A stretch of DNA of 64,000 nt, from contig NZ_CP013232.1 in NCBI RefSeq assembly GCF_001584145.1, forward strand, positions 1,922,001 through 1,986,000, given 5' to 3'. How positions within the stretch are numbered: position 1 is the first letter of the stretch; every line of letters begins with the position of its first letter. The notes under the pieces are model-generated. The model was not told the origin of the DNA. It made no database searches and worked only from the letters and a program-made list of their open reading frames with translations. Positions 16,998 to 28,700 of this stretch are shown here, in pieces. The position numbers were made by a program, and so were the translations under genes. Origin of the DNA: Collimonas fungivorans (GTDB taxonomy: Bacteria > Pseudomonadota > Gammaproteobacteria > Burkholderiales > Burkholderiaceae_D).

Positions 16998-18686
16998 TCA
17001 GTTCAGCTTGACCGCATGCTCCCGCGTTTCATGGAACACCACCTGTGGCCAGCGCTCCTGCGTCAGGCGCAGGTTCACGCCTGAGGTCGCCAGGTAAGCC
17101 ATGTTGCCGGCGGCGTCATAGGCGACGTTGTGGCCGGCTGACGATTTTTCGAAATCGGCCAGGATCTTCTTGTCGTCGCAGGTGATCCAGCGCGCGCTGC
17201 TGATGCTGGTGCCTTCGAATACCGCATCGACGCCGTACTCGTTGAGCAGGCGGCTGGCTACCACTTCGAACTGCAGCACGCCGACGCCGCCCAGCACCAG
17301 GTCGCTGCTGGTGACCGGCTTGAAGACCTGGATCGCGCCTTCTTCGCCGAGCTGCTGCAAGCCCTTGTGCAGCTGCTTGATCTTGAGCGGGTTGCGGATC
17401 CGTACCGAGCGGAAGAAATCCGGCGCGAAGTAGGGGATGCCGGTGAATTGCAGCAGTTCGCCTTCGGAGAAGCTGTCGCCGATCTGCATGTTGCCGTGGT
17501 TGGGCAGGCCGATGATGTCGCCGGCGTAGGCTTCTTCCACCTGTTCGCGGCTGGAGGCCATGAAGGTCACCACGTTCGATACCTTGATCTCGCGGTTCAG
17601 GCGCAGGTGCTTGATTTTCATGCCGCGCTGGAAATGGCCGGAGCAGACGCGCAGGAAAGCGATGCGGTCGCGGTGGGCCGGGTCCATGTTGGCCTGGATC
17701 TTGAACACGAAACCGGAGAAGCTGGCTTCTTTCGGTTCCACGGTACGCACGGTGGCGTCGCGCGAGCCTGGCGGCTGTGCCCAGTCGATCAGCGCATTGA
17801 GGATCTCGCGGATGCCGAAGTTGTTGATGGCGGAACCGAAGAATACCGGGGTCTGCACGCCGGCCAGGAATGCTTCCTGGTCGAACGGATGGGAGGCGCC
17901 ATGCACCAGTTCGACTTCCATCCGCAGCTGTTCGATTTCGCGCGGGAACATTTCATCCAGGCGCGGGTTATCGATGCCTTTGATGACTTCAAATGTCTGG
18001 TCAGCCTTGTCGTTGCCGGCTGCGAACAGCAGGATCTCGTCGCGCAGCAGGTGGTACACGCCGCGGAAGGTCTTGCCCATGCCGATCGGCCAGGTCACCG
18101 GCGCGCACTGGATCTTCAGCACCGATTCCAGTTCATCCAGCAGTTCCAGCGGGTCGCGGGTTTCGCGGTCCATCTTGTTCATCAGGGTGATGATCGGCGT
18201 GTTGCGCATGCGGCAGACGTTGAGCAGCTTGATGGTCTGGGTTTCCACGCCCTTGGCGGCGTCGATCACCATCAGCGCCGAGTCGACCGCGGTCAGCACG
18301 CGATAGGTATCTTCCGAGAAGTCCTGGTGGCCCGGAGTGTCGAGCAGGTTGACCACGTGGTCGCGGTATTCGAACTGCATGACCGAGCTGGCGACCGAAA
18401 TGCCGCGCTGCTTTTCGATGTCCATCCAGTCCGATGTCGCATGGCGGCCGCTCTTGCGGCCCTTGACCGTACCGGCCAGCTGGATCGCGCCCGAAAACAG
18501 CAGCAGTTTTTCGGTCAGCGTGGTTTTGCCGGCATCCGGGTGGGAAATGATGCCGAATGTGCGGCGGCGCGCCACTTCGCCGGCGATCTGTTCGACGGAG
18601 ACGTTATGGGCGACGATGTCGGCGCTATCGGCCGCGTCATTGTCAACGCCATTCAGGTTCGGCTGTTCGGAGACGGGTTCTTGCAT
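16998..18686 (-). CDS. prfC: Peptide chain release factor 3
   Basis: A 562-residue translational GTPase that removes RF1/RF2 from the ribosome after peptide release. G1 is [16 protein letters not shown]3 is DTPGHQDF, G4 is NKMD, all within the first 210 residues; the RF3-specific [20 protein letters not shown] and [20 protein letters not shown] (switch I) are clear. Domains II and III follow ([37 protein letters not shown]). The start is taken at ATG 18684-18686 ([10 protein letters not shown]), which adds about 35 residues before the usual beginning; the frame is open further upstream to 18848, but that part is not conserved-looking. No strong ribosome-binding site is seen. It diverges from hrpA. 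Confidence 0.93.
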   Translation of the reverse strand: MQEPVSEQPNLNGVDNDAADSADIVAHNVSVEQIAGEVARRRTFGIISHPDAGKTTLTEKLLLFSGAIQLAGTVKGRKSGRHATSDWMDIEKQRGISVASSVMQFEYRDHVVNLLDTPGHQDFSEDTYRVLTAVDSALMVIDAAKGVETQTIKLLNVCRMRNTPIITLMNKMDRETRDPLELLDELESVLKIQCAPVTWPIGMGKTFRGVYHLLRDEILLFAAGNDKADQTFEVIKGIDNPRLDEMFPREIEQLRMEVELVHGASHPFDQEAFLAGVQTPVFFGSAINNFGIREILNALIDWAQPPGSRDATVRTVEPKEASFSGFVFKIQANMDPAHRDRIAFLRVCSGHFQRGMKIKHLRLNREIKVSNVVTFMASSREQVEEAYAGDIIGLPNHGNMQIGDSFSEGELLQFTGIPYFAPDFFRSVRIRNPLKIKQLHKGLQQLGEEGAIQVFKPVTSSDLVLGGVGVLQFEVVASRLLNEYGVDAVFEGTSISSARWITCDDKKILADFEKSSAGHNVAYDAAGNMAYLATSGVNLRLTQERWPQVVFHETREHAVKLN

Positions 18687-18968
18687 GATGCGTGGTTCAG
18701 GCGGTCTCGGCCGCCTGCCTTGAGAATAATGAATGCGGGAAAAAAGAGAAGCTGCCTGCCGGCTGTTGTTGCAGCTGCAAATTGGCAGTTTCGATAACCC
18801 TCGATTATAGCGTATGTCGTGTGCCGCCAGTATTGGCAAAACGGCCATGGCTGAAGCCCGTTCCAGGGCATCGTTACAGGTATTGTCGTTTTGGTAATTG
18901 CGAGATGGGCAAAACAGTTGACGATATGCCGCGGCTTCATCTATGGCGGTCTGTATAATTCCATCCTC

Positions 18969-21900
18969 ATGTCAGTATCAGAATCCAACAAACCGTCGCG
19001 GTCAGCCGATCGCCCAAGTTCCCAGCGCACTGCTGGCCGTCCATCCCAGCCGCGTCCGGCATCGCCACGCGCCGAGCCTGTGCGGCCGTTGCCTGAACGT
19101 AATCCTTTGCCGCCGGTCGTGTTTCCCGAGGAACTGCCGGTTTCCGGCAAGCGCGGTGAAATTTCGGCGGCGATCGCGGCCAACCAGGTGGTTATCGTCT
19201 GCGGTGAAACCGGTTCGGGTAAAACCACCCAGCTGCCGAAGATTTGCCTGGAACTGGGGCGCGGCCAGAGCGGCCTGATCGGCCATACCCAGCCGCGCCG
19301 GATCGCCGCATCCTCGACTGCCAAGCGCATCGCCCAGGAGCTCAACTCGCCGCTGGGCGAACACGTCGGCTATAAGGTGCGCTTCAACGACACCCTGAGC
19401 AAGGGCGCCTGGATCAAGCTGATGACCGACGGCATACTGCTGGCCGAGACCCAGACCGATCCCTTGCTGCGCCAGTACGACACCATCATCATCGATGAAG
19501 CGCACGAGCGCAGCCTGAACATCGATTTCCTGCTGGGCTACCTGAAGCAGCTGCTGCCGAAACGTCCGGACCTGAAAATCATCATCACTTCGGCCACCAT
19601 CGACGCCGACCGATTTGCTCGCCATTTCGGCACCACCGACAAGCCGGCGCCGGTGATCGAGGTGTCCGGCCGCCTGTACGCGGTCGAAGTGCGCTACCGG
19701 CCGGTCGACAATGCCGACCGCAGCGGCCTCAATCCAGCCGCAGGTACGGCGGCAGCCAAACCGAACGCACCGCAAAATGCCGCCCAGCGCGACCGCGAGC
19801 AACGCGACCTGATGGATGCGGTGGTGGATGCGGTCGAGGAGCTGGCGCGCATCGGCTCCGGCGACGTGCTGGTGTTCTTGCCGGGCGAACGCGAAATCCG
19901 CGATACCGCCGAAGCGCTGCGCAAGCACCATCCTGCCCACGTCGAAATCCTGCCTTTGTTCGCCCGCCTGTCGGCGCAGGAGCAGGAGCGCGTATTCAAG
20001 CCGTCCAACGCGCGCCGCATTGTGCTGGCGACCAACGTCGCCGAAACTTCGCTAACCGTGCCTGGCATCCGCTATGTGGTGGATGCCGGCCTGGCGCGGG
20101 TGAAACGCTACAGCTACCGCAACAAGGTCGAGCAGCTGCAGATCGAGCCGATTGCGCAGTCGGCGGCCAACCAGCGCGCCGGCCGTTGCGGCCGGGTCGC
20201 CGCCGGCGTCTGCATCCGCCTGTACGAAGAGCAGGATTACCTGCAGCGGCCGAAATTCACGGAGCCTGAAATCATGCGCTCGTCGCTGGCTTCGGTCATC
20301 TTGCGCATGAAATCGCTGCATTTGACTGATGTCGAAACCTTCCCGTTCATCGAACCGCCGCCGGGCCGCGCTATCGCCGACGGCTACCAGCTGCTGCAGG
20401 AACTGGGCGCGGTCGACGACAACAACCAGCTGACCAAGACCGGCCGCCAGCTGGCCAAGCTGCCGCTCGATCCGCGCGTCGGCCGCATGATCCTGGCGGC
20501 GCTGGACAATGTCTGCCTGAGCGAAATGCTGGTCATCGCTGCCGCCTTGTCGGTGCAGGATCCGCGTGACCGGCCGCTGGAGGCGCAGAGCGCAGCCGAC
20601 CAGGCGCACAAGAAATTCGCCGATGAAAAATCCGAATTCCTGAGCTACCTGAAAATCTGGAAATGGTTCGAAGACGCGATCGAGCACAAGAAAACCAATC
20701 GCCAGCTGATGGATAACTGCCGCGCCAATTTCCTGTCGCAACTGCGTTTGCGCGAGTGGCGCGATGTCCATTCGCAGCTGCTGACGATCGTGCGCGAGCA
20801 GGGCTGGCGTCTGAACGATGCGCCGGCTACCTACGAGCAGCTGCATTGCGCCTTGCTGACCGGTTTGCTCGGCAACGTCGGTTTCAAGGCCGACGAAGAT
20901 TCGCATTACCTGGGCGCGCGCGCTATCAAGTTCCACCTGTGGCCGGGTTCGCATTTGTCGAAGAAGGCCGGCAAGTGGGTGATGGCGGCCGAACTGGTCG
21001 ACACCAGCCGCCTGTATGCACGCTGCATTTCCCAGATCCAGCCGGAATGGCTGGAGAAGGTCGGCGCCCACCTGCTGAAGAAATCGTACGGCGAGCCGCG
21101 CTGGGAAAAACGCACGGCGCAAGTCTCGGCCTCGGAGCGTGCTACCTTATACGGGCTGGTGGTGTATAGCCAGCGCCGCATCAATTTCGGCTTGATCAAT
21201 CCGCAGGAAGCGCGCGAGATATTCATCCGCGATGCGCTGGTCGGCGGCGAGTTCGAGACCCGGGCGCCGTTCTTTGCGCACAACCAGAAACTGATCCGCG
21301 AGATCGAGAACCTGGAGCACAAGTCGCGCCGGCTGGATGTGCTGGTGGACGACGAGCTGATTGCCGCGTTCTACGACAAGCTGATCCCGGCCGATATCTG
21401 CAACGGCATCGCGTTCGAAAAATGGCATAAAGATGTCAGCGTGCAGACGCCCAAGATGCTGTTCCTCAATCGCGACGACCTGATGCGGCACGAGGCGGCC
21501 GGCATCACCACCGAGTTGTTTCCGAAAGTGATGCGGGTGGCTGGCATCGAAATGGCTCTGTCCTATCATTTCGAACCAGGCACGCCGCGCGATGGCGTGA
21601 CGCTGACGGTGCCGCTGTATGCGCTCAACCAGGTGTACGTCGACCGCTGCGACTGGCTGGTGGCCGGCATGCTGAAGGAAAAAGTCCATCTGCTGCTGAA
21701 ATCCTTGCCGCAAAAGATACGCCGCAATTGCGTGCCGCTGCCTGACTATGCCGCCGGTTTCTGCGAGCGGATACAGGCGCGCCACGTATTCGGCCACGGT
21801 AACCTGCTGGATGCCTTGATGGCGGACATCCGCACTGAAACCAGCGTCGCCGCGCGCAGCACCGATTTCAAGCTGGAAACCTTGCCGGCCCATCATTCGA

Positions 21901-23009
21901 TGAACTTCAAGGTGGTCGACGAGCATGGCCGCCAGCTCGACATGGGGCGCAACCTGGCTGCGCTGCAAGCCGAATTCGGCGGGCAGGCGCGCGAGAGTTT
22001 CCAGAGGCTGGCGAGCGTGACGGTGGCCGACGACAATGCGGCCGCAGCGAGCGCTGAAGCGGAACCAACGGGGAAAACGGCGGCGCCGGCAGCTGTCCGG
22101 GTTAGCGCCCAGCCGGCGGCAAAATCGCCTGTGAAACCTGGCGACGGCGCCAATGCGCAGTTCAGCAACCTGACCGGCTGGACCTTCGGCGAACTGCCCG
22201 AACTGCTGGAAATCCAGCAGGGCAAGCAGACTCTGATCGGCTTTCCGGCGCTGGTGGATCGGGGCACGCATTGCGACCTGGAAGTCTTCGACGATCCGAA
22301 CGAGGCGGTGCGCATCCATCATCTTGGCCTGCGCCGGCTGTTCGCCTTGCAGCTCAAGGAACAGTTGAAGTTCCTCGAGAAAAACATCCCCGGCCTGCAG
22401 CAGATGGGCATGCAGTTCCTGGCGCTGGGGTCGCAGGAAGAACTGCGCGACCAGATCATCCATGCCGGACTGGAACGCGCCTGCCTGCAGCTGCCGTTGC
22501 CGAGGACTGCGGCCGAGTTCGCCCAGCGCAAGGATGAGGGCAAGTCGCGCCTGGGTTTGCTGTGCAATGAGATTGCGCGCCTGGCGGCGCTGATCCTGGC
22601 CGAGTATCACGGCTTGCCGAAACGTTTGCAGGGCGCCAAGGGACATCCGCAGGCGGTGGCCGATATCCAGGCGCAGATGCAGTCGCTGGTCAGCAAGCGT
22701 TTCATTGCCGACAACGACTACGCCAACCTGACCCATTTCCCGCGCTACCTGAAGGCGGTCAATATACGGCTGGAGAAATTGCGCGCCGACCCGAGCCGCG
22801 ATACGCGGCTGATGGCGGAGTGGGCGCAAGTGGCGACGCCATGGCAGCGCGCGCAAAAAGACCGCAGCGGCAAAAGCGATCCGAAACAGGCTGAATTCCG
22901 CTGGCTGCTGGAAGAGCTGCGAGTGTCGCTGTTTGCCCAGGAGCTGCGGACGCCGATGCCGGTGTCGGTCAAGCGTTTGCAGAAAGTCTGGGAAACCATG
23001 CAGCGTTAG
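18969..23009 (+). CDS. hrpA: ATP-dependent RNA helicase HrpA
   Basis: A 1346-residue DEAH-box helicase, the size of E. coli HrpA (1300). Motif I is [20 protein letters not shown], motif Ia [16 protein letters not shown], motif [22 protein letters not shown], motif [14 protein letters not shown], motif [20 protein letters not shown]. Winged-helix and OB regions follow ([19 protein letters not shown]), then the long DUF3418 C-terminal region typical of bacterial HrpA. HrpA rescues stalled ribosomes and processes some mRNAs in E. coli. The start is ATG 18969; the frame is open to 18891 without better starts. The first 60 residues are a low-complexity Ser/Pro/Arg extension. No strong ribosome-binding site is visible. 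Confidence 0.95.
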   Translation: MSVSESNKPSRSADRPSSQRTAGRPSQPRPASPRAEPVRPLPERNPLPPVVFPEELPVSGKRGEISAAIAANQVVIVCGETGSGKTTQLPKICLELGRGQSGLIGHTQPRRIAASSTAKRIAQELNSPLGEHVGYKVRFNDTLSKGAWIKLMTDGILLAETQTDPLLRQYDTIIIDEAHERSLNIDFLLGYLKQLLPKRPDLKIIITSATIDADRFARHFGTTDKPAPVIEVSGRLYAVEVRYRPVDNADRSGLNPAAGTAAAKPNAPQNAAQRDREQRDLMDAVVDAVEELARIGSGDVLVFLPGEREIRDTAEALRKHHPAHVEILPLFARLSAQEQERVFKPSNARRIVLATNVAETSLTVPGIRYVVDAGLARVKRYSYRNKVEQLQIEPIAQSAANQRAGRCGRVAAGVCIRLYEEQDYLQRPKFTEPEIMRSSLASVILRMKSLHLTDVETFPFIEPPPGRAIADGYQLLQELGAVDDNNQLTKTGRQLAKLPLDPRVGRMILAALDNVCLSEMLVIAAALSVQDPRDRPLEAQSAADQAHKKFADEKSEFLSYLKIWKWFEDAIEHKKTNRQLMDNCRANFLSQLRLREWRDVHSQLLTIVREQGWRLNDAPATYEQLHCALLTGLLGNVGFKADEDSHYLGARAIKFHLWPGSHLSKKAGKWVMAAELVDTSRLYARCISQIQPEWLEKVGAHLLKKSYGEPRWEKRTAQVSASERATLYGLVVYSQRRINFGLINPQEAREIFIRDALVGGEFETRAPFFAHNQKLIREIENLEHKSRRLDVLVDDELIAAFYDKLIPADICNGIAFEKWHKDVSVQTPKMLFLNRDDLMRHEAAGITTELFPKVMRVAGIEMALSYHFEPGTPRDGVTLTVPLYALNQVYVDRCDWLVAGMLKEKVHLLLKSLPQKIRRNCVPLPDYAAGFCERIQARHVFGHGNLLDALMADIRTETSVAARSTDFKLETLPAHHSMNFKVVDEHGRQLDMGRNLAALQAEFGGQARESFQRLASVTVADDNAAAASAEAEPTGKTAAPAAVRVSAQPAAKSPVKPGDGANAQFSNLTGWTFGELPELLEIQQGKQTLIGFPALVDRGTHCDLEVFDDPNEAVRIHHLGLRRLFALQLKEQLKFLEKNIPGLQQMGMQFLALGSQEELRDQIIHAGLERACLQLPLPRTAAEFAQRKDEGKSRLGLLCNEIARLAALILAEYHGLPKRLQGAKGHPQAVADIQAQMQSLVSKRFIADNDYANLTHFPRYLKAVNIRLEKLRADPSRDTRLMAEWAQVATPWQRAQKDRSGKSDPKQAEFRWLLEELRVSLFAQELRTPMPVSVKRLQKVWETMQR

Positions 23010-23130
23010 AAGCAATCGCCAGCCGGTAGCGGGCAAATCCCTGCTTAAATCCCTGTTTTAAAGGGGTTTTCGCGTAAAATTGCGCCAAATACACACCATA
23101 AACTGTTGCAGTAAAAGAAGGAAATACGCG

Positions 23131-23697
23131 ATGAGCATCAAATCCGACAAATGGATACGCCGCATGGCGCAGGAAACCGGCATGATCGAGCCGTTCGAGC
23201 CGGGCCAGGTGCGCGAGGCCAACGGCCAGAAAATCGTGTCTTACGGCACCTCGTCGTACGGCTACGATATCCGCTGCGCCAACGAATTCAAGATTTTCAC
23301 GAATATCAATTCGACCATTGTCGATCCCAAGAATTTCGACGAGAAATCGTTTGTCGATTTCAGCGGCGACGTCTGCATTATCCCGCCTAACTCGTTTGCT
23401 CTGGCGCGCACCATGGAGTACTTCCGCATCCCGCGTAGCGTGCTGACTATCTGCCTCGGCAAGTCGACCTACGCGCGTTGCGGCATCATCGTTAACGTGA
23501 CGCCGTTCGAACCTGAGTGGGAAGGTTATGTCACGCTGGAGTTTTCCAACACGACACCGCTGCCAGCCAAGATCTACGCCGGCGAAGGCTGCGCCCAGGT
23601 GCTGTTTTTCGAGAGCGATGAAATTTGCGAAACGTCGTACAAGGACCGTGGCGGCAAGTACCAGGGCCAGCACGGCGTAACATTGCCGAAGGCCTGA
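23131..23697 (+). CDS. dcd: dCTP deaminase
   Basis: The 188-residue enzyme deaminates dCTP to dUTP for thymidylate synthesis. Motifs include [54 protein letters not shown] (with the catalytic Ser/Arg region) and [20 protein letters not shown] (catalytic Glu), ending in the nucleotide-covering tail [19 protein letters not shown]. Length equals the usual homotrimeric bacterial enzyme. ATG 23131 is preceded by AAGGAAA. The next gene starts 1 bp after its stop, so both are likely co-transcribed. Together with thyA and folA elsewhere in the window, it serves dTMP supply. Confidence 0.96.
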   Translation: MSIKSDKWIRRMAQETGMIEPFEPGQVREANGQKIVSYGTSSYGYDIRCANEFKIFTNINSTIVDPKNFDEKSFVDFSGDVCIIPPNSFALARTMEYFRIPRSVLTICLGKSTYARCGIIVNVTPFEPEWEGYVTLEFSNTTPLPAKIYAGEGCAQVLFFESDEICETSYKDRGGKYQGQHGVTLPKA

Positions 23698-23698
23698 G

Positions 23699-24919
23699 AT
23701 GCCGAAGAACAAGCGTCCCGTACCACGCAAATCCAGCGTCTCCCCTGAAGACAAGGACGAAGCCGTCACCCAGCAGCTGTGCGACCTGGCGATCGACCTG
23801 GCCGAGCAGGATGGGGAAGAAGCCGAAGGCGTTGCCGCCAGCGCCGTCTTGCAGCAGGCCGGCATCGATTTCCACAAGATCATCAAGAAGAACCTGCAGC
23901 AAAAGAAGGATGACATCCTGTATGACGCGATCGAGCGCACCAAATATGCCGATCTCGACGCCTGGCGGTTCCTGAAGGAGCAGGTCGAAGAAGCATCGGA
24001 GATTTTGCTGGTGCGTCGCGATGAAGGCAAGGTGCTGGAGCTGAACGCCTTCGTGGTGCCATTCTTCGCGCACGCCCGCGGCGGCCTCAAGCGCGAGCAA
24101 TGCTTCCAGGACCAGGAAGCCTTCGATGCGCTGTCAGCCAGCTTCAAGCGGGCGCAGCTGGAAGGGCCGGACGCCACCGTGGTGCTGGTTAGCCATGCCT
24201 ACCACCTCGATGAAATCGACAGCATCCGCTACAGCCATCTGTTTGAAATGAACCGCGATGCATTCGGCGCCATGGCCGACAAGAAGCTGGCCGAGACCAC
24301 GGCGATTGAACGCAGCATCAGCGGCTGGCCGGAAAACCTGTTCGGGGCGGACGACGATGCGGTCGAACTGCGTTTCTTGCTGGGTTTTTCGCTGAAGGCG
24401 ACCAACGACGCGTTTTATGCGGTGCCGGAAGATGAAGCCGGCGCCGACGCTTACTTCGGTGCGCGGGAAGAGCGTTTCCAGGGCTGGACTGAACAAGTCG
24501 CGCCTTTGCTCAAGCGTTGCCTGGTGACCGACGGCAGCGAGATCGATCTGCATTTCCTGTACCAGGACCTGTTCCACGGCGGCAAGGAGCGCGGCATCGC
24601 CGAGTACTTCACGCTGCAGATGATGTCCGAGCTGAACCACGGCCTCGACCAGCACGGCGTTGCCTCTTTCGACGCCAGCGCAGTGGTCGGTCCGGCCGAT
24701 GTGCGTGGCGAGATGGTGTTGCGGGTGAATTTGTACGGCAAGGACGGCGCCGTGCTGGCTTCTTCGGAGAAGCCGCTGGCTGCCGGCGCCGACTTGCAGG
24801 TAGAAGTGGATGATACCTACGACGCGCTGCGCACCATCGGCGTCACGTCGCTGGCGGTGGCGGTCAGGTTTGAAGCCGACGGTCAGCCGTTGGAAGTGCA
24901 GGCTTACGGGGTCGCCTAG
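23699..24919 (+). CDS. DUF2863-like protein of unknown function
   Basis: The 406-residue product is soluble, acidic and without signal peptide. It opens with a short basic segment (PKNKRPVPRKSSVSPEDKDE), then a helical region (TQQLCDLAIDLAEQDGEEAE, IIKKNLQQKKDDILYDAIER) and a mixed alpha/beta body with FVVPFFAHARGGLKREQCFQ, VLVSHAYHLDEIDSIRYSHL and AEYFTLQMMSELNHGLDQHG. The layout and length match the betaproteobacterial DUF2863 family as I remember it; no function is known. Its ATG follows the dcd stop by one base, indicating translational coupling. A GTGGGCA palindrome lies directly behind it. The family assignment is moderately sure. Confidence 0.65.
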   Translation: MPKNKRPVPRKSSVSPEDKDEAVTQQLCDLAIDLAEQDGEEAEGVAASAVLQQAGIDFHKIIKKNLQQKKDDILYDAIERTKYADLDAWRFLKEQVEEASEILLVRRDEGKVLELNAFVVPFFAHARGGLKREQCFQDQEAFDALSASFKRAQLEGPDATVVLVSHAYHLDEIDSIRYSHLFEMNRDAFGAMADKKLAETTAIERSISGWPENLFGADDDAVELRFLLGFSLKATNDAFYAVPEDEAGADAYFGAREERFQGWTEQVAPLLKRCLVTDGSEIDLHFLYQDLFHGGKERGIAEYFTLQMMSELNHGLDQHGVASFDASAVVGPADVRGEMVLRVNLYGKDGAVLASSEKPLAAGADLQVEVDDTYDALRTIGVTSLAVAVRFEADGQPLEVQAYGVA

Positions 24920-24935
24920 ACGAGGCAGCTTGACG

Positions 24936-24968
24936 GATAGGGTGGGCAAGAGTCTTGCCCACCCTATC
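24936..24968. repeat. GTGGGCA palindromic repeat, copy B (short)
   Basis: A 33-bp perfect palindrome: 16-bp arms starting GATAGGGTGGGCAAGA around a single central G. It consists only of the outer hairpin of the repeat family, lies 17 bp after the DUF2863 gene, and could act as a terminator-like hairpin. Confidence 0.75.
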
Positions 24969-24982
24969 AGGATTGTTTAGAG

Positions 24983-25219
24983 ATGCATCACATGTTGGAG
25001 AAGCGAGTGACTGAAGAAGACGCACAGAAGATTGCTACCCACCGCCATTACAAAGGTGGTTTATACCGCTACATCGGCCTGGCAAGGCATTCGGAAACTG
25101 AAGAAGCCATGGTGGTCTACGAACACCTGTGGCCGCATGCGCCGGGCCTGTGGGTGCGGCCGGCGGAGTTGTTCAACGGTTTGCTGGAAAACGGCGCGCG
25201 GCGGTTCGCACCGCTGTAA
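24983..25219 (+). CDS. DUF1653 domain-containing protein
   Basis: A 78-residue small protein with the DUF1653 signature: THRHYKGGLYRYIGLARHSE, then EEAMVVYEHLW, then LWVRPAELFNGLLENGARRF. The family is widespread, single-domain and uncharacterised. The start ATG 24983 could instead be the in-frame ATG 24992. It lies behind the palindromic repeat and is followed by a strong terminator, so it may form the end of the dcd-DUF2863-DUF1653 unit. Confidence 0.88.
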   Translation: MHHMLEKRVTEEDAQKIATHRHYKGGLYRYIGLARHSETEEAMVVYEHLWPHAPGLWVRPAELFNGLLENGARRFAPL

Positions 25220-25243
25220 AGCCAAAGCCAGAATCGGAGATAT

Positions 25244-25282
25244 AAAAAAACCGGGACGCTCAACTGAGCCTCCCGGTTTTTT
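25244..25282. terminator. Bidirectional rho-independent terminator
   Basis: AAAAAAACCGGGA pairs with TCCCGGTTTTTT, and the inner GCTCA/TGAGC extends the stem. It lies between the convergent DUF1653 gene and the decarboxylase gene and can serve both. Confidence 0.92.
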
Positions 25283-25304
25283 ATTGGCCATGCTTGCTGC
25301 GAGG

Positions 25305-27567
25305 TTACTGCCGCACGCAATCCACGAAGTAGTCGCGCTTGCCATTCACTTCGCGCTTCACCAGGCCGTGCACATCTGTTTCAAAGCCGGGAATTTCTCG
25401 TTGAAATCGCGCGCAAACTTGAGGTAGTCGACGATAGTCTTGTTGAAGCGTTCGCCCGGGATCAACAATGGGATGCCCGGCGGGTAAGGCGTCAGCAGGA
25501 TCGAGGTGACGCGGCCTTCGAGCTGGTCGATAGGCACGCGGTCGATTTCGCGGTGGGCCATCTTGGCGAAGGCGTCGGATGGCTTCATGGCCGGCTGCAT
25601 GTCGGACAGGTACATTTCGGTGGTCAGGCGCGCCACGTCGTATGACTTGTAGGTTTCATGGATCTGCTGGCACAGGTCGCGCAGGCCGAGCCGCTCGTAG
25701 CGCACGTTCTTGCCGTGGTTGGCGGCTGCGAACTCAGGCAGGATGCGCCAGATCGGCTGGTTCTTGTCGTAGTCGTCCTTGAACTGCTGCAAGGCGGTCA
25801 GCAGCGTGTTCCAGCGGCCCTTGGTAATGCCGATGGTGAACATGATGAAGAACGAATACAGGCCGCATTTTTCGACGATAACGCCATGCTCGGCCAGGTA
25901 TTTGGTGACGATCGAAGCCGGAATCCCGCTCTCGCCGAACTTGCCTTCCAGCGACAGGCCGGGCGTGACGATGGTGGCCTTGATCGGGTCGAGCATGTTG
26001 AAGTTCGGCGCCAGGTTGCCGAAACCGTGCCAGTCGTCCTCGGCGCGGATGACCCAGTCTTCGCGGCTGCCGATGCCGTCTTCCGAGAAGCTGTTCGGTC
26101 CCCAGACCTGGAACCACCAGTCCTTGCCCCATTCTTCGTCGATCTTCTTCATGGCGCGGCGGAAGTCCAGCGCTTCCAGGATGCTTTCTTCCACCAGCGC
26201 AGTGCCGCCGGGGCTTCCATCATGGCCGCGGCGACGTCGCAGGAAGCGATGATCGAGTACTGCGGCGAAGTCGAGGTATGCATCAGGTAGGCTTCGTTGA
26301 AAGCATCCTGGTCCAGCTGCACGCTCTCCGATTCGCGCACCAGGATCTGCGAGGCCTGCGACAGGCCGGCCAGCAGCTTGTGGGTCGACTGGGTCGAGAA
26401 GATCATCGATTTCTTGGCGCGCGGGCGGTCCTTGCCGATCGCGTGCATGTCTTTGTAGAAGTCATGGAAGGTCGCATGCGGCAGCCAGGCTTCGTCGAAG
26501 TGCAGGGTGTCGATCTCGCCGTCGAGCATGTTCTTCAGTGTTTCGACGTTATAGATCACGCCGTCGTAGGTCGACTGCGTGATGGTCAGGATGCGCGGCT
26601 TCTTGTTGGCGGCTTCGCGCGCAAACGGATTGGCTTCGATCTTCTTGCGGATGCTTTCCAGCGTGAACTCTTCCAGCGGGATCGGGCCGATGATGCCGAG
26701 GTGGTTGCGGGTCGGCATCAGGAACACCGGAATCGCGCCGGTCATGATGATCGAGTGCAGGATCGATTTGTGGCAGTTGCGGTCGACCACCACGATATCG
26801 CCGGGAGCAACCGTCGAGTGCCACACCATCTTGTTGCTGGTGCTGGTGCCGTTAGTGACGAAGTAGCAGTGGTCGGCGTTGAAGATGCGTGCCGCATTGC
26901 GTTCCGAATCGGCCACCGGGCCGGTATGGTCGAGCAGCTGGCCGAGTTCTTCCACCGCGTTGCAGACGTCGGCGCGCAGCATGTTTTCACCGAAGAACTG
27001 GTGGAACATCTGGCCGATAGGCGATTTCAGGAAGGCGACGCCGCCCGAGTGCCCCGGGCAGTGCCAGGAATAGGAACCGTCTTGCGCATAATGCACCAGC
27101 GCGCGGAAAAAGGGCGGCGACAGGCCGTCCAGGTACGATTTGGCTTCGCGGATGATATGGCGCGCGACGAATTCCGGCGTGTCTTCGAACATGTGGATGA
27201 AGCCGTGCAGTTCGCGCAGGATATCGTTGGGGATATGGCGCGAGGTGCGGGTTTCGCCGTACAGGTAGATCGGGATGTCGGCGTTCTTGTGGCGGATTTC
27301 TTCAACAAAGGCGCGCAGCGATTTCAGCGCGTGGTCGGTTTCCTCGAACGAACCGGCGCCGAACTCTTCGTCGTCGATCGACAGGATGAAGGCCGATGCC
27401 CGCGATTGCTGCTGGGCGAACTGCGACAGGTCGCCGTAACTGGTGACGCCCAGCACTTCCATGCCTTCTGCCTCCATGGCGTCGGCGAGGGCGCGGATGC
27501 CCAGGCCGGAAGTGTTTTCGGAACGGAAGTCTTCGTCAATGATGACGATGGGGAAGCGGAATTTCAT
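25305..27567 (-). pseudogene. Orn/Lys/Arg decarboxylase, PLP-dependent (two single-base frameshifts)
   Basis: Reading across two frameshifts gives one protein of about 754 residues, the normal size for inducible-type Orn/Lys/Arg decarboxylases. The start MKFRFPIVIIDEDFRSENTS (ATG 27565-27567, preceded by GGAGA) opens the wing/receiver-like domain; the PLP core has SWHCPGHSGGVAFLKSPIG, FVTNGTSTSNKMV, LHFDEAWLPHATFHDF and the PLP lysine in STQSTHKLLAGLSQ. Frame 1 ends near 26210, where one base is missing after ATGATGGAAGCCCC; frame 2 continues GGTALVEESILEALDF and runs to 25390, where another missing base separates it from the proper end GFETDVHGLVKREVNGKRDY, stop TAA 25305-25307. Both sites are C/G runs. 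The substrate (lysine, arginine or ornithine) cannot be assigned. Everything else is intact, so sequence error is plausible. Confidence 0.88.
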
Positions 27568-27606
27568 CAAGGTCTCCAGGAGACGGTGGTTGATAACAAG
27601 GCTGCG

Positions 27607-27728
27607 CGTAGGGTGGGCACATCGTGCCCATGCGTTACCGTCATAACCGGAGTGCGGGCCCGTGTGGCGCCGAAACAGGTATGTACGTCGAGTGAATTCA
27701 CGCGTGGGCACGATGTGCCCACCCTACG
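27607..27728. repeat. GTGGGCAC palindromic repeat, copy C (full length)
   Basis: A 122-bp element with inverted ends CGTAGGGTGGGCAC and GTGCCCACCCTACG, each end itself a hairpin (GGGCACATCGTGCCC; GTGGGCACGATGTGCCCAC). The right part (about 27690-27728) is nearly identical to copy D. It lies 40 bp upstream of the decarboxylase start codon and about 100 bp behind folA. Confidence 0.82.
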
Positions 27729-27824
27729 AGAAAGCCGAATTTTCGCAGATATGCACGGATTAGGGGATAAAGATGAGGGAAATCCTGCAGAAAACAACAG
27801 ATGTCATTCCATCATCGGCCCGGG

Positions 27825-28337
27825 TCAGCTGCTGGCCACGCTAAGCTCGGGTGCAAGCCGTTGGTAAACCACAAAAGCGTAGTCGAAACCGTTGGCCTCG
27901 GAATGATGGGTTTCGCGCGAAATTTCCTGCCATTGCCGCGCATCGCGCGTCGGGAAAAAGGCGTCGCAGTCGAAGCTGTGCTGGATTTCGGTGACGATCA
28001 GGCGCTGCGTCAGGTCCTGCGCCGCGGCATAGATCTCGGCGCCGCCGATGATGAAAGCCTCGGCGTCGCCGACCATGGCGGCGGCGGCGGCCAGCGAAGG
28101 CGCGCTTTCGACGCCGTCGTGGCGCCAGCCGGGATTGCGGGTAATGACGATATTGCGCCGCTGCGGCAGCGGTCGGCCTATCGATTCAAAAGTCTTGCGG
28201 CCCATGATGATGGGGTGGCCCGAAGTCGTGCGTTTGAAATGCGCCAGGTCCTCCGGCAAATGCCAGGGCAGGGTGTTGCGGATACCGATGCCGTTGCGGG
28301 CGTCGGTCGCGACGATAATGGTGAGGCGAGGAGTCAT
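27825..28337 (-). CDS. folA: Dihydrofolate reductase
   Basis: The 170-residue enzyme reduces dihydrofolate to tetrahydrofolate with NADPH, needed after thymidylate synthase. The sequence shows [20 protein letters not shown] (active-site loop with Trp), [20 protein letters not shown] (with the family acidic residue Asp), [20 protein letters not shown] (NADPH site) and [20 protein letters not shown] (GG motif). The length is about 10 residues over the typical chromosomal enzyme. It is alone on the minus strand, between the palindromic repeat and the opg genes. The partner thyA lies 11.5 kb away. Confidence 0.95.
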   Translation of the reverse strand: MTPRLTIIVATDARNGIGIRNTLPWHLPEDLAHFKRTTSGHPIIMGRKTFESIGRPLPQRRNIVITRNPGWRHDGVESAPSLAAAAAMVGDAEAFIIGGAEIYAAAQDLTQRLIVTEIQHSFDCDAFFPTRDARQWQEISRETHHSEANGFDYAFVVYQRLAPELSVASS

Positions 28338-28700
28338 GGGCGCTGGTGCATGGGCCTGCTGATTTACAGGCTGGGTAAAAAAAGGTGATCTTACTATAAA
28401 GTCTTAAAAGGAACTTTGTCGGCTTGGCATTGCTCTTAAATGCCAGGGCCTGTTAACCTAGGGCAGGGATTTTTCATCATTTTGCACTCGTACGACGTAT
28501 TTTGCTGCCGATTTGGCAATATTTGCCATGGCGCAGTCCTTGCATGGCTGGTGATGCAGGCGTCAATACAAAGTGCTGCCAACTAGTTTCTTGATGGATA
28601 TAAAAAATTATAGAACACTGATAAACTACCGCCTACTCTCGAGGCTGCCAGCGCTGGCGCACTCGGGCAGGTCATAACAGCAGTGTCAGATGGGAATCCA
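28338..28700. other. 363-bp intergenic region upstream of opgG
   Basis: Divergent region between folA (minus) and opgG (plus), AT-rich at 28570-28630, probably holding both promoters. GGGA at 28692-28695 serves as ribosome-binding site for opgG. No repeat or terminator seen. Confidence 0.5.

Noticed and set aside
26278..27867. 529-residue plus-strand frame opposite the decarboxylase
   Set aside because: Antisense shadow; the minus strand carries all decarboxylase motifs.
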